DNA of 64,000 bases from Micromonospora inyonensis. Its GTDB lineage: Bacteria > Actinomycetota > Actinomycetes > Mycobacteriales > Micromonosporaceae. Position 1 is the stretch's first letter. Each line of letters opens with the position of its first letter. Where the stretch lies: positions 558,001 through 622,000 of the forward strand of contig NZ_FMHU01000002.1 of assembly GCF_900091415.1 (NCBI RefSeq), in the 5' to 3' direction. Position numbers and translations under genes: made by a program. Of this stretch, positions 37,151-45,592 are shown piece after piece. Under the pieces are notes generated by a model. The model had not been told where the DNA came from and made no database searches. It was given only the letters and a program-made list of their open reading frames with translations.

Positions 37151-38056
37151 TCAGTGGGGGGCGGTGACGGTGAGGTCGTCGTTGGCCCGGATGACGCCGT
37201 GCAGCCGCTCGTCGGGGCGGACCGTCGATCCGGGCCAGACCACCGAGCGGGTCACCGTGCCGGCGACCACCGCGCCCGCGCCGACCACCGACCGCGTGCA
37301 GCGGCCGGTCACCGTGGCGGCCGGGTCGACCAGGTTGCCGTCCCCGGCGGCGTGCAGGTTCGCGGTCAGGTAGTCGCCCGGGGTGCCGGTGTCGTAGAAC
37401 GTGCCGGCGAACGGCACCACCTCCAGCGCCCCGGCCGCCTCGGCCGGCCGCCAGACGGCCCGGACCAGGTCACCGAAGGTCGGGGGCAGGTCGCGGACCC
37501 GCCGCCAGGGCAGCAGGGAGAAGCCGACGAACCGGTGACCGTCGAAGGTGCCCGGCTCACGCGGGTCGGCGACCGGCTGGCCGAGCAGCCGGACCGTCTC
37601 GCCGTCCCAGCCGTCGAGCAGGGCGGCGATGTCCGGCCCGGGTGCGGTGTCCGGGGTGGCCAGGTAGGCGTCGGCGTTGCCGACGAGCACCCCCCGGCCG
37701 TCGATCCAGTCCCGCAGGTTGCCGATCCCACCGGCCGTACCGAGCGGGTCGCCTGGCTCGACCGACAGGTGTGCGCGGGCGCCGACGCGGGCGACCACCT
37801 GCTCGCCCAGGTAGCAGGCGTTCACCGCGACCGTGTCCGGGCCGGTCAGTCCGAGGCCGGCGACCCGGGCCAGGGCCCGGTCCAGCAGCGGGACGTTGCC
37901 CACCGGGCAGAGCGCCTTCGGCACCCGTTCGGTCAACGGTCGCAGCCGGGTGCCCTCCCCGGCGGCGAGGACCACCGCGCAGACCTCCCCGACGGGACGG
38001 GGGCGGGGCTGACCTGCCAGGTGCGTGCCGGGTAGCGGTGGACGGGGCGTGGTCAC
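37151..38056 (-). CDS. Sugar-phosphate nucleotidyltransferase
   Basis: 301 residues from a GTG at 38054-38056 that overlaps the NUDIX stop (GTGA). The N-terminal Rossmann-like NTP transferase domain has the signature VVLAAGEGTRLRPLTERVPKAL and a VGNADAYL strand. The C-terminal part shows a short left-handed beta-helix pattern (AATVTGRCTRSVVGAGAVVAG). It resembles mannose-1-phosphate guanylyltransferases and glucose-1-phosphate thymidylyl/uridylyltransferases; the substrate cannot be fixed. Coupled translation with a NUDIX hydrolase suggests both act on sugar nucleotides. Confidence 0.85.
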   Translation of the reverse strand: MTTPRPPLPGTHLAGQPRPRPVGEVCAVVLAAGEGTRLRPLTERVPKALCPVGNVPLLDRALARVAGLGLTGPDTVAVNACYLGEQVVARVGARAHLSVEPGDPLGTAGGIGNLRDWIDGRGVLVGNADAYLATPDTAPGPDIAALLDGWDGETVRLLGQPVADPREPGTFDGHRFVGFSLLPWRRVRDLPPTFGDLVRAVWRPAEAAGALEVVPFAGTFYDTGTPGDYLTANLHAAGDGNLVDPAATVTGRCTRSVVGAGAVVAGTVTRSVVWPGSTVRPDERLHGVIRANDDLTVTAPH

Positions 38057-38592
38057 GTCGCGGGCCGCCCGTCCGGCGGGGCCTGCCCGGCCAGCGGTCC
38101 GATGCCGTAGTACCCGAGCAACCGGGCGGTGGCCCGGCTCAGTCGGGGCAGGTCGTCCAGCGGGTGCCAGGCGGCCTCGAAGACCTCCGCGCCGTCGACC
38201 ACCAGTTCGGTCCGCGACGCCGGTACCTCCGCCTCGAAGACCACGTCCACCCAACCCAGGGCATGTACCACGGCGTTCGGTACGGCGGGGCGTAGCTGGT
38301 CGGGGGAGAGCCGGATTCCGGACTCCTCGGCCAGCTCGCGGGCCGCGCCCACCACCGGGGCCTCGCCCCGGCGCAGCAGCCCGGCGGGGAGGGTCCAGCT
38401 GTGGCCGGGAGGCTGGCGCAGCAGCAGGAGGCGACCCGCGCCGTCCGCCTCGGTGTCCCGGACCAGGGTGACCGCGCCGACGATGTACTTCGGCACGGCC
38501 AGCCGGACCAGCCGCCGGCGCAGGGACACCGGCAGGCGGTAGAAGGTCCGGTAGACGACGGCCCGAGCGACCGCACGGGAGCGGGGGATCAT
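38053..38592 (-). CDS. NUDIX hydrolase
   Basis: 179 residues. NUDIX box GLLRRGEAPVVGAARELAEE with the Gly, Arg-Glu and Glu-Glu positions in place. N-terminal basic helix (RTFYRLPVSLRRRLVRLAVPK) before the domain. It hydrolyses a nucleoside diphosphate linked to another group. Upstream partner of the nucleotidyltransferase gene through a 4-base overlap. Substrate unknown. Confidence 0.88.
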   Translation of the reverse strand: MIPRSRAVARAVVYRTFYRLPVSLRRRLVRLAVPKYIVGAVTLVRDTEADGAGRLLLLRQPPGHSWTLPAGLLRRGEAPVVGAARELAEESGIRLSPDQLRPAVPNAVVHALGWVDVVFEAEVPASRTELVVDGAEVFEAAWHPLDDLPRLSRATARLLGYYGIGPLAGQAPPDGRPAT

Positions 38593-38647
38593 GACCCCAG
38601 GCTAGTGGCCGGAGCGGACCGACCGGGTCACCGGGGGAGCAGAAAGC

Positions 38648-40432
38648 CTACTGTCGGTGGTCGACCAGGTCGATGAGCTGCGTGACCACGGTGTCCGGGT
38701 CGAGCACCCGGTCGAAGACGGCGACCAGCATCGTCTCCAGGTCGGGGTAGCCCAGTTCCTCGGAGAGGCGTAGCAGCGGCAGGTCGCTGGCGAGGCCCCG
38801 GTCGTGTTTGCGCAACGCCAGCCCGATGGTGGCCCGGCCCAGGCGGACCTTGTCAGCGATCGAGATGCCCGGTTCGGTGTGCTCGGCGAACCACCGGTTG
38901 ATCTGCATCTGGGCGTGTGGCGACTTGACGAAGTCCAGCCACTCGCGGCGGGGACCCCGGGGGGCGGCCAGTGCGTCGAAGGCGTTGTCGTCGGTCTCGG
39001 TGAAGATCTCCACCACGTCGCCCTCCTCGAGTTCGGAGGAGAGCGGCGCGAGTCGACCATTGATCTTGGCGGCGAGACATCGGTCGCCCCGCTCGGTGCT
39101 CAGCTCGTACGCCAGGTCGACCGGGGTGGCCCCAGCCGGCAGCACCACCTGTCGCCCCTCGGCGAAGACCTGGATCTGGGCTTCGGCGAGGTCGCACCGC
39201 AGCGTGTGGAGGAACTGGTTGGGGTCGGGGGCGTCCTGCTCCCAGTCCAGCACCCGACGTAGCCAGTCCAGTTGCCGGGCGCGTACCGCCGTCCCGTCGG
39301 TACGGGGAAAGCGGAAGTCGGCGGCGACGCCGTACTCGGCCAGGCGGTGCATCTCCTCGGTGCGGATCAGCACCTCGACCGTGCGGTCCTGCGGGCCGCA
39401 CACGGTGGTGTGCAGCGACCGGTAGAGGTTGTTCTTCGGGGAGGCGATGAAGTCCTTGAACCGGCCCGGTACCGGCCGCCAGAGGCCGTGCACCGCGCCG
39501 AGCGCCGCGTAGCAGTCGGTGGCCGGGCCGTCCACCACGATCGCGATCCGGGGCAGGTCGAACGGGACGGTGTGGCCACGGGCCACGGTGTCCTTCCAGA
39601 TCGAGTAGAGGTGGCGCGGGCGGGGGGCGACCGCGGCGTCCACCTTGCTGCGGCGCAGCGCCACCCGGGTCCGGGCGACCACCTCGCGCAGGTAGGCGTC
39701 CCAGCCCGGCCGGTCGTGCACGTGGCGTTGGATGCGGGTGTACTCCTCGGGCTGAAGGTGCAGCAGCACCACGTCGTCCAGCTCCCGTTTGAGGGCCTGG
39801 ATGCCGAGCCGGTCGCAGAGCGGCACCAGCACGTCGAGGGTCTTGGTGGCGATCCGGTTGCGCGACGCCGCCGAGCGGACGCCGAGGGTGCGCATGTTGT
39901 GCAGCCGGTCGGCCAGCTTGATGATCAGCACCCGGACGTCCTTGCCGGCCGCGATGATCATCTTGCGGGTGGTCTCCGCCTCGGCGGCCTTGCCGTAGAA
40001 CGCCTTGTCGAACTTCGTCACCCCGTCGACCAGGTGGGCCACCTCGGGACCGAAGTCCTCGGCGAGCGCCTGGAGCGTGTAGCGGGTGTCCTCCACGGTG
40101 TCGTGCAGCAGCGCGGCGACCAGCGTGGTGGTGTCCATGCCGAGGTCGGCGCAGATCTCCGCGACCGCCAACGGGTGGGTGATGTACGGCTCGCCACTCT
40201 TGCGGAACTGGCCGCGGTGCATGTTCTCCGCGATCGAGTACGCCTTGCGCAGCACCGCCGTGTCCGCGCCGGGGTGGATGCCACGGTGCGTCCGGACCAG
40301 CGGGTTGACCGGATCGTTGTCGGTGGTCGGCCAGGAGAGCAGGGATCGCAGTCGGCGGGCCAGCGGCAGTTCGCCGGCGGATGTGGGAAGGGCGCCCCCC
40401 AGGGCGGCGCCGTGTCCGGCGTCGACGTCCAC
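38648..40432 (-). CDS. RSH-family (p)ppGpp synthetase/hydrolase lacking the C-terminal ACT domain
   Basis: About 594 residues from the GTG at 40430-40432, chosen because GAGGAG lies nine bases upstream; an ATG at 40495 is in frame but has no ribosome binding site. The HD hydrolase domain has YITHPLAVAEI, ALLHDTVEDT and KLADRLHNMRTL. The synthetase domain has GRFKDFIASPKNNLYRSLH and VEVLIRTEEMH. The TGS domain (IQVFAEGRQVVLPAGATPVDLAY) is last. The protein ends with ~100 helical residues and has no ACT domain; canonical RelA/SpoT run to 720-790 residues. It controls the stringent response. It is probably the second RSH of the strain. Confidence 0.9.
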   Translation of the reverse strand: MDVDAGHGAALGGALPTSAGELPLARRLRSLLSWPTTDNDPVNPLVRTHRGIHPGADTAVLRKAYSIAENMHRGQFRKSGEPYITHPLAVAEICADLGMDTTTLVAALLHDTVEDTRYTLQALAEDFGPEVAHLVDGVTKFDKAFYGKAAEAETTRKMIIAAGKDVRVLIIKLADRLHNMRTLGVRSAASRNRIATKTLDVLVPLCDRLGIQALKRELDDVVLLHLQPEEYTRIQRHVHDRPGWDAYLREVVARTRVALRRSKVDAAVAPRPRHLYSIWKDTVARGHTVPFDLPRIAIVVDGPATDCYAALGAVHGLWRPVPGRFKDFIASPKNNLYRSLHTTVCGPQDRTVEVLIRTEEMHRLAEYGVAADFRFPRTDGTAVRARQLDWLRRVLDWEQDAPDPNQFLHTLRCDLAEAQIQVFAEGRQVVLPAGATPVDLAYELSTERGDRCLAAKINGRLAPLSSELEEGDVVEIFTETDDNAFDALAAPRGPRREWLDFVKSPHAQMQINRWFAEHTEPGISIADKVRLGRATIGLALRKHDRGLASDLPLLRLSEELGYPDLETMLVAVFDRVLDPDTVVTQLIDLVDHRQ

Positions 40433-40561
40433 CTGGGACACCTCCTCACCCCGGCCCCACGGCCGCCGGTGTCCGGCAACCGGGAGCAGGCCCACGAATC
40501 GGGCAGGACTGCACTTCTCTAACAGCCTATGTGAGGTGGCGTCATCCGATCGGTCAGTTGC

Positions 40562-42316
40562 TCATGGGCGTTCGGTCGATAGTTGGGCCGACACCGCCTG
40601 ATCTGCCTTCTCCAGCAGGGCCCGGAACCGGGCCGCGCCGGCCACCGGAGAGGACCAACCGGCGGAGGACTCCACCAGCCTGGTCTCCGGTCGCTCCAAC
40701 CAGGACAGAATGCGCTCGGTCTCCTCGGCGGTGGCCGCGGGGACCGGACCATGCCCGGGGGAGACCGTCTCGGCAGTGGCCCGGATCACCTGCAACGTCG
40801 GTCGCGGGTGGACACCGGGCGGGGAGACGCCGGCTCCGGCGAGCCGGCCGTGCCGTACCAGGGCCAGCTCCCAGCCGCCGCCGGGCGCGGGGTGGGCGGC
40901 GGCCAGCTCGGCGATCCGGGTCAGCCCGGCCAACCGCTGCATCCGTACGGTCGCCCGGAGTGCCGCCGCCAGCCGCGAGCGGACCACCGCCGCCTCCTCG
41001 TACCGCTGCGCCCCGGCGAGCGCCTCGATCCGGGCCAGCAGCGCGTCCACCACCGGCTGGGGGTCGGCGGCGGTGGCGGCGCGGAACGGCGCCGCCGCGC
41101 GGTGGTCGTACTCCTCGGGGGTGATCCGGTGCTCGCAGGGCGCCGGGCAGCGACCCAGCTCGGCCAGTGCGCAGGCCGGCGTCACCACGCGCAGCGAGAG
41201 GCGGTGGGTGCACTGGCGCAGCGGCAGCGCGTCGTGGAAGGCCGCCGCCGCCAGTTCCGCGGACCGGCGGGAGCCGAACGGCCCAAGGTACGCCTCGTCG
41301 GCCGGGCCGATCTCCCGGACCACCGACAGTCGCGGGTACGGCCCGCCGGTGAGCTTGAGCCACAGCATCCGCTCCGGGAACTTCGACCGCCGGTTGTACG
41401 GCGGAGCGTGTGCGGCGATCAGCCGCAGCTCGCGCACCTCGGCCTCCAGGGAGTGCGCGCACTCGATCGCCTCGACCCGTTCGGCGGCGCCGAGCATCTC
41501 CGACATCCGGGCCCGCTTCTCCGCGGCGGTGAAGTAGCTGCGCACCCGGGTCGCGATGTCGCCGGAGGTGCCGACGTAGAGGGGACGGTCGTCGGCGGCC
41601 CGGAAGATGTAGACCCCGGGGGCCTTGGGCAGCCCGTCGGCGAGGTAGCGCTTGCGGCGCTGGGTGGGGGTGACCGCCCGGGCGAACTCGATCGCCTCGC
41701 CCAGGGTGTGCACCCGGTGCCCGCCGAGCCGGCCGATCAGCCCGTGCAGCACGTCCACCGTCGCCCGGGCGTCGTCGAGCGCCCGGTGGGTGGGCTGGGT
41801 GGCGGTGCGGAAGTACGCGGCCAGCGTGCCCAGCTTCCGGTTGGGCACCTCGTCGCGGGTCAGCACCCGCCGGGCGAGCGCGGCCGTGTCGAGCACCCGG
41901 GGGTTGGGCCAGCGGTAGCCGTGCCTGGCGCAGGCGGCCTTGAGGAACCCGACGTCGTACGGGGCGTTGTGGGCCACCAGCACCGCGTCGGCGAGGAACT
42001 CCAGGAACGTCGGCAGCGCCGTCTCGATCGGGGGCGCCGGCAGCAGCATCGCCTCGGTGATGCCGGTGAGCACGGTGATGAACGCCGGGATCGGCTGACC
42101 GGGGTTCACCAGGGTGCCGAGCACGCCCAGTTCCTCGCCGCCGCGTACCTTCACCGCGCCGATCTCGGTGATCCCGCCGCCGTCCGGCGGGCCGCCGGTG
42201 GTCTCCAGGTCGACCACGACGAAGGTCACCGCGTGCAGGGGGAGCGCGGGATCCACCCCGTCGCCGGTCGGGCCCAGCCCGGCCAGCGTCTCCTGCACGT
42301 ATTCCCCTGCGGTCAC
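40562..42316 (-). CDS. DEDDh exonuclease fused to GIY-YIG (UvrC-like) nuclease
   Basis: 584 residues from a GTG at 42314-42316. Residues ~28-190 form a DEDDh 3'-5' exonuclease, as in the DNA polymerase III epsilon subunit: VVVDLETTG, VAHNAPYDVGFL, and HRALDDARATVDVL. Residues ~220-300 form a GIY-YIG domain (GVYIFRAADDRPLYVGTSGD). UvrC-like segments follow, with a UVR-type helix pair (about 435-470). The combination is known in actinobacterial DinG/Cho-like nucleases and points to DNA repair. It lies downstream-facing from the NYN gene with opposite orientation. Confidence 0.9.
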   Translation of the reverse strand: MTAGEYVQETLAGLGPTGDGVDPALPLHAVTFVVVDLETTGGPPDGGGITEIGAVKVRGGEELGVLGTLVNPGQPIPAFITVLTGITEAMLLPAPPIETALPTFLEFLADAVLVAHNAPYDVGFLKAACARHGYRWPNPRVLDTAALARRVLTRDEVPNRKLGTLAAYFRTATQPTHRALDDARATVDVLHGLIGRLGGHRVHTLGEAIEFARAVTPTQRRKRYLADGLPKAPGVYIFRAADDRPLYVGTSGDIATRVRSYFTAAEKRARMSEMLGAAERVEAIECAHSLEAEVRELRLIAAHAPPYNRRSKFPERMLWLKLTGGPYPRLSVVREIGPADEAYLGPFGSRRSAELAAAAFHDALPLRQCTHRLSLRVVTPACALAELGRCPAPCEHRITPEEYDHRAAAPFRAATAADPQPVVDALLARIEALAGAQRYEEAAVVRSRLAAALRATVRMQRLAGLTRIAELAAAHPAPGGGWELALVRHGRLAGAGVSPPGVHPRPTLQVIRATAETVSPGHGPVPAATAEETERILSWLERPETRLVESSAGWSSPVAGAARFRALLEKADQAVSAQLSTERP

Positions 42317-42443
42317 GGGCGGCACGCTAACGCCGGGGTGCGACACTCCCGCAACACGTGCCCCAGCCGTTACCACGCGACTAGGATGAGAGATCGGCTC
42401 ACTCACCGGGCGGTGGGCCCGGTCGCGGTGGGAGACTTGCCAC

Positions 42444-43865
42444 ATGCCCCTCACCGAGCCGTACGACGACCCCACCCCCGACGCGGGGGCGGTCGGCACG
42501 GGGCTCGACGCCACCGCTGGTGGCGAGCACGAGGCTGCACCGGAGGTGGCGCCCGCGGAACCCGAGCCGGTGCTGCCCGAGCCGGTCCGGCAGCGGATCG
42601 TCACGCTCACTGCGGCGGTGCTGCCCGGCCTGCCCGTCGACGAGGTGCCCGTGCCGCTGCGCCGGGTGGCCAAGTTCGCCCCCAACCGGCGCGCCCGGCT
42701 CGGCGCGCCGGCCATCGCCGCCCAGCTCACCGCCGATCCGCTGTTCCGCCAGCGGGTCACCGCCCGGGTGCTGGCCGACGCCGGTGACCTCGGTGCCGCC
42801 GTCGTCGAGGGGACGGCCCCGGCCGCCGCCGACCCGGTCGAGGTGGCCGCGCTGGCGTATCTCGCCCGGCCGGTGGGCTGGCGCGACCTGGTCGACGCCA
42901 GCGGTGCGGCGGTGCGTGCCGAGGCGGACAGCGCGGTCGTCGCCGAGCTGGTCCGCGAGGCCGAACAGCGGGCCACCCGGGCCGAGCACGACCGGGCCGT
43001 GGCGCGGGTGGAGGCGGAGAAGCTCCGCGACGAGCTGGCCCGGGTCCGCGACGAGCTGGGGCAGCTCCGGGAGGAACACCGGGTGCTGGCCCGTACGTTG
43101 CGAGAGACCCAGACCCGGGAACGCCGGGCCAACGAACTGCTCGCCACCGAACGCGGCCGGGCCGCGCGGGCCGCCGCGGACGCCGACGCCGAGCTGCGCC
43201 GGGTCCGGAACCGGCTGGCCGAGGTGGAGGCCGCCGCCGGGGCCGCCCGGGCCAGCGCCAAGGAGGCCCGCTCGGTCGACGACGCGAAGCTCTGGCTGCT
43301 GCTGGAGACGATCGGCCAGGCGGCCCTCGGTCTGCGCCGGGAACTGGCCCTCGACCCGGTGGACCGGCTGCCCGCCGACTTCGTCGCCGACGCCTTCGCC
43401 GACCAACCGACCACCGCCCCGGCCAGCCCGTCCGCCCGCGCCCGGGACACCGACGACCCGGCCCGGCTGGACCAGCTGCTCGCCCTGCCCAAGGCGCACC
43501 TGGTGGTGGACGGCTACAACGTCACCAAGCGCGGCTTCGGCGAGATGTCCCTGGAACAGCAGCGCAAGCGCCTGATCACCGGTCTGGGCGGAATCGCCGC
43601 CCAGACCGGGGACGAGGTCACCGTGGTCTTCGACGGCGCGGAGCGGATGCACGGGCTGCCGCCGACACCGCGTGGCGTGCGGGTGCTCTTCTCCCGCAAG
43701 GGCGAGACCGCCGACGAGTTGATCCGCCGGCTGGTCCGGGCCGAGCCGCCGGGGCGTCCGGTCGTGGTGGTCTCCTCCGACCGGGAGGTCGCCGACGGCG
43801 TCCGCCGGCACGGCGCGTACCCCCTCGGCGCGGACGCGCTGCTGCGCCGACTGGCCCGCTCCTAA
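42444..43865 (+). CDS. NYN-domain (YacP-like PIN fold) protein with coiled coil
   Basis: 473 residues. An N-terminal Pro/Glu-rich tail is followed by an alpha-helical region, then a long charged coiled coil (about 170-280, with EKLRDELARVRDELGQLREEH). The C-terminal NYN domain (about 350-473) starts LVVDGYNVTKRGFG and contains TVVFDGAE and VVVSSDREVADGV, the acidic residues of a PIN-type RNase. Family members are ribonucleases acting on structured RNA; the exact substrate is unknown. The actinobacterial form with this coiled coil is common. Confidence 0.85.
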   Translation: MPLTEPYDDPTPDAGAVGTGLDATAGGEHEAAPEVAPAEPEPVLPEPVRQRIVTLTAAVLPGLPVDEVPVPLRRVAKFAPNRRARLGAPAIAAQLTADPLFRQRVTARVLADAGDLGAAVVEGTAPAAADPVEVAALAYLARPVGWRDLVDASGAAVRAEADSAVVAELVREAEQRATRAEHDRAVARVEAEKLRDELARVRDELGQLREEHRVLARTLRETQTRERRANELLATERGRAARAAADADAELRRVRNRLAEVEAAAGAARASAKEARSVDDAKLWLLLETIGQAALGLRRELALDPVDRLPADFVADAFADQPTTAPASPSARARDTDDPARLDQLLALPKAHLVVDGYNVTKRGFGEMSLEQQRKRLITGLGGIAAQTGDEVTVVFDGAERMHGLPPTPRGVRVLFSRKGETADELIRRLVRAEPPGRPVVVVSSDREVADGVRRHGAYPLGADALLRRLARS

Positions 43866-43993
43866 AGCGACGCGGCCCGGAACGGTCGTACCCCCGGCGT
43901 AGCGTCCAGGTGACCGACGGTGTCCGGGTCGCGTGTGGCCCTCCGGCCGCGTGGCGGGCCGGGTGCCGCACCGCATCGCTTCAGGAGGAAGCC

Positions 43994-44203
43994 ATGCTCA
44001 TCGACTGCGCCAGGTGCGAGATCCGGGGTCGCGGCTGTGCCGACTGCCTGGTCACCGTGCTGTTCGACATGCCGGAGCAGGTCGCCGGGCTCGGTGCCGC
44101 CGAGCAGCACGCGGTCGAGGTCTTCGCCCGCGCCGGCTTCGAGGTCGAGATCCTGCCCGCCACCGCCCCGGCCACGCCCGCCCGTCCGTTCCGCGCCGCG
44201 TAG
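43994..44203 (+). CDS. Small Cys-rich conserved protein
   Basis: 69 residues; ATG at 43994 preceded by AGGAGGAAGCC. N-terminal MLIDCARCEIRGRGCADC places four Cys in CxxC-like pairs that could bind a metal. The rest is an amphipathic helix and a strand (GFEVEILPA). Such short proteins occur next to NYN-domain genes in Micromonosporaceae. Function unknown. Confidence 0.7.
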   Translation: MLIDCARCEIRGRGCADCLVTVLFDMPEQVAGLGAAEQHAVEVFARAGFEVEILPATAPATPARPFRAA

Positions 44204-44297
44204 CGCGGACCGACGGCGTCCGGGTCACTTTCCACCGGGAGCCGCACCCCCTCGGGCCGGGCCCTAGGATGGGCGGTCACGGCGAGAGGGAGACGGC

Positions 44298-44336
44298 ATG
44301 GTTCGGGTACGCGGCCTCGGCGGGGCGCGCCGGTGA
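44298..44336 (+). promoter_or_regulatory. Short upstream ORF coupled to the M48 protease gene
   Basis: ATG at 44298 preceded by GAGGGAG, 12 codons, Arg/Gly-rich. The stop overlaps the GTG of the next gene (GTGA at 44333-44336). The protease GTG itself has no ribosome binding site, so this ORF may couple its translation. Whether it is translated is inferred. Confidence 0.35.
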
Positions 44337-45592
44337 GCCCGCGTGGCTGGGCGGTGTTCACCCTGGCCGTCCTGGTCACCGCCGGCCTGCTCACCGTGGC
44401 GCTGCTCGTCCCGGGAAGTCGTCCGCCCGCACCCCGCGCCGACCAGCTCGCCGCCCTGCGGGAGCTGCCCGTCGAGCAGGTGGAGCGGGCCCGTGAGTTC
44501 CGTGCCGCGCTGCGCCCCGGCAGCTGGGCGGCGCTGGCCGTCGGGTTGCTGGTGGCGCTCCTGCTCGGGCTCACCCCGCTGGGCGCGCGCCTGGTCGAAC
44601 TGGCCGGGCGTCCCTTCGGCGGGCACTGGACCGCCCAGGCGCTGGCCGGCGGGCTCGCCGTGGTGCTCCTCGCCGACCTGGTCACCCTTCCGTTCGCCGC
44701 CTGGCGGCAGGCGGTCCTCACCCGGTACGGGATGAGCACCAACGGCTGGGGCGGCTGGACGGTCGACCTGCTCAAGTCGTACGCGCTCAGCGCGGTCGTC
44801 GGGGCGGTCGCGCTGCTCGGGTTCTACACCGTGCTCCGGCTCGCCCCGCGCTGGTGGTGGGCGTTCGGGGCGGCGGGCGCGGCCGGGCTGGTGCTCCTCC
44901 TCTCCTTCGTGCTGCCGGTGCTGGTCGAACCGGTCTTCAACCGGTTCACCCCGATGGAACCCGGCCCGCTGCGGACCGAGGTGATGGACCTGGCCGCCCG
45001 GGACGGCGTGCCGGTCCGTGACGTGCTGGTCGCCGACGCCTCCCGCCGCACCCGCGCCGTCAACGCCTACGTCTCCGGCTTCGGCCCGACGCGCCGGATC
45101 GTCGTCTACGACACCCTGCTGCGGGAGGCGACGCCGCAGGAGGTGACGAGCGTGGTCGCCCACGAACTGGCCCACGCGAAGCACCGGGACGTGCTGGTCG
45201 GCACGGTGACCGGCGCGCTCGGCGCGGCGGCGGCGGTGATCGCCCTCTACCTGCTCGGCTCGTGGGGCGGGCTGTTGCGCCTGGCCGGGGTCGACTCGAT
45301 CCGCGACCCCCGGGCGTTCGGCCTGCTGGTCGCCCTGGTCGCCCTGGTCGGGGTGGTGAGCACCCCGGTCCAGGCGATGCTGTCCCGCCGGGTGGAGGCC
45401 CGGGCCGACGCGCACGCGATGGCGCTCACCGGCGACCCGGCGACGTTCGAGGCGATGCAGCGGCGGCTGGCCGGGGCGAACCTCGCCGACCCCGACCCGC
45501 CCCGCTGGGAGTACCTCTACTCGGCGTCGCACCCGTCCACCGTGGAGCGGATGGCCGCCGCCCGCGCACACGCCAGGGAGACCGGCCGGTGA
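44333..45592 (+). CDS. M48-family (Ste24/HtpX-like) membrane metalloprotease
   Basis: 419 residues. Membrane segments at about 6-26, 66-80, 105-120, 150-168, 176-200 and 285-345. The zinc site HELAH is at residues 277-281, with the third ligand Glu in RRVEARADAHA. The arrangement with an N-terminal CAAX-protease-like membrane region matches Ste24-type M48A peptidases. Likely role: quality control of membrane proteins or peptide processing. The stop overlaps the pimB start (GTGA). Confidence 0.88.
   Translation: MSPRGWAVFTLAVLVTAGLLTVALLVPGSRPPAPRADQLAALRELPVEQVERAREFRAALRPGSWAALAVGLLVALLLGLTPLGARLVELAGRPFGGHWTAQALAGGLAVVLLADLVTLPFAAWRQAVLTRYGMSTNGWGGWTVDLLKSYALSAVVGAVALLGFYTVLRLAPRWWWAFGAAGAAGLVLLLSFVLPVLVEPVFNRFTPMEPGPLRTEVMDLAARDGVPVRDVLVADASRRTRAVNAYVSGFGPTRRIVVYDTLLREATPQEVTSVVAHELAHAKHRDVLVGTVTGALGAAAAVIALYLLGSWGGLLRLAGVDSIRDPRAFGLLVALVALVGVVSTPVQAMLSRRVEARADAHAMALTGDPATFEAMQRRLAGANLADPDPPRWEYLYSASHPSTVERMAAARAHARETGR

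Noticed and set aside
40432..40495. ATG at 40495 as start of the RSH gene
   Set aside because: In frame but without a ribosome binding site. The GTG at 40432 has GAGGAG at nine bases and begins closer to the conserved part.
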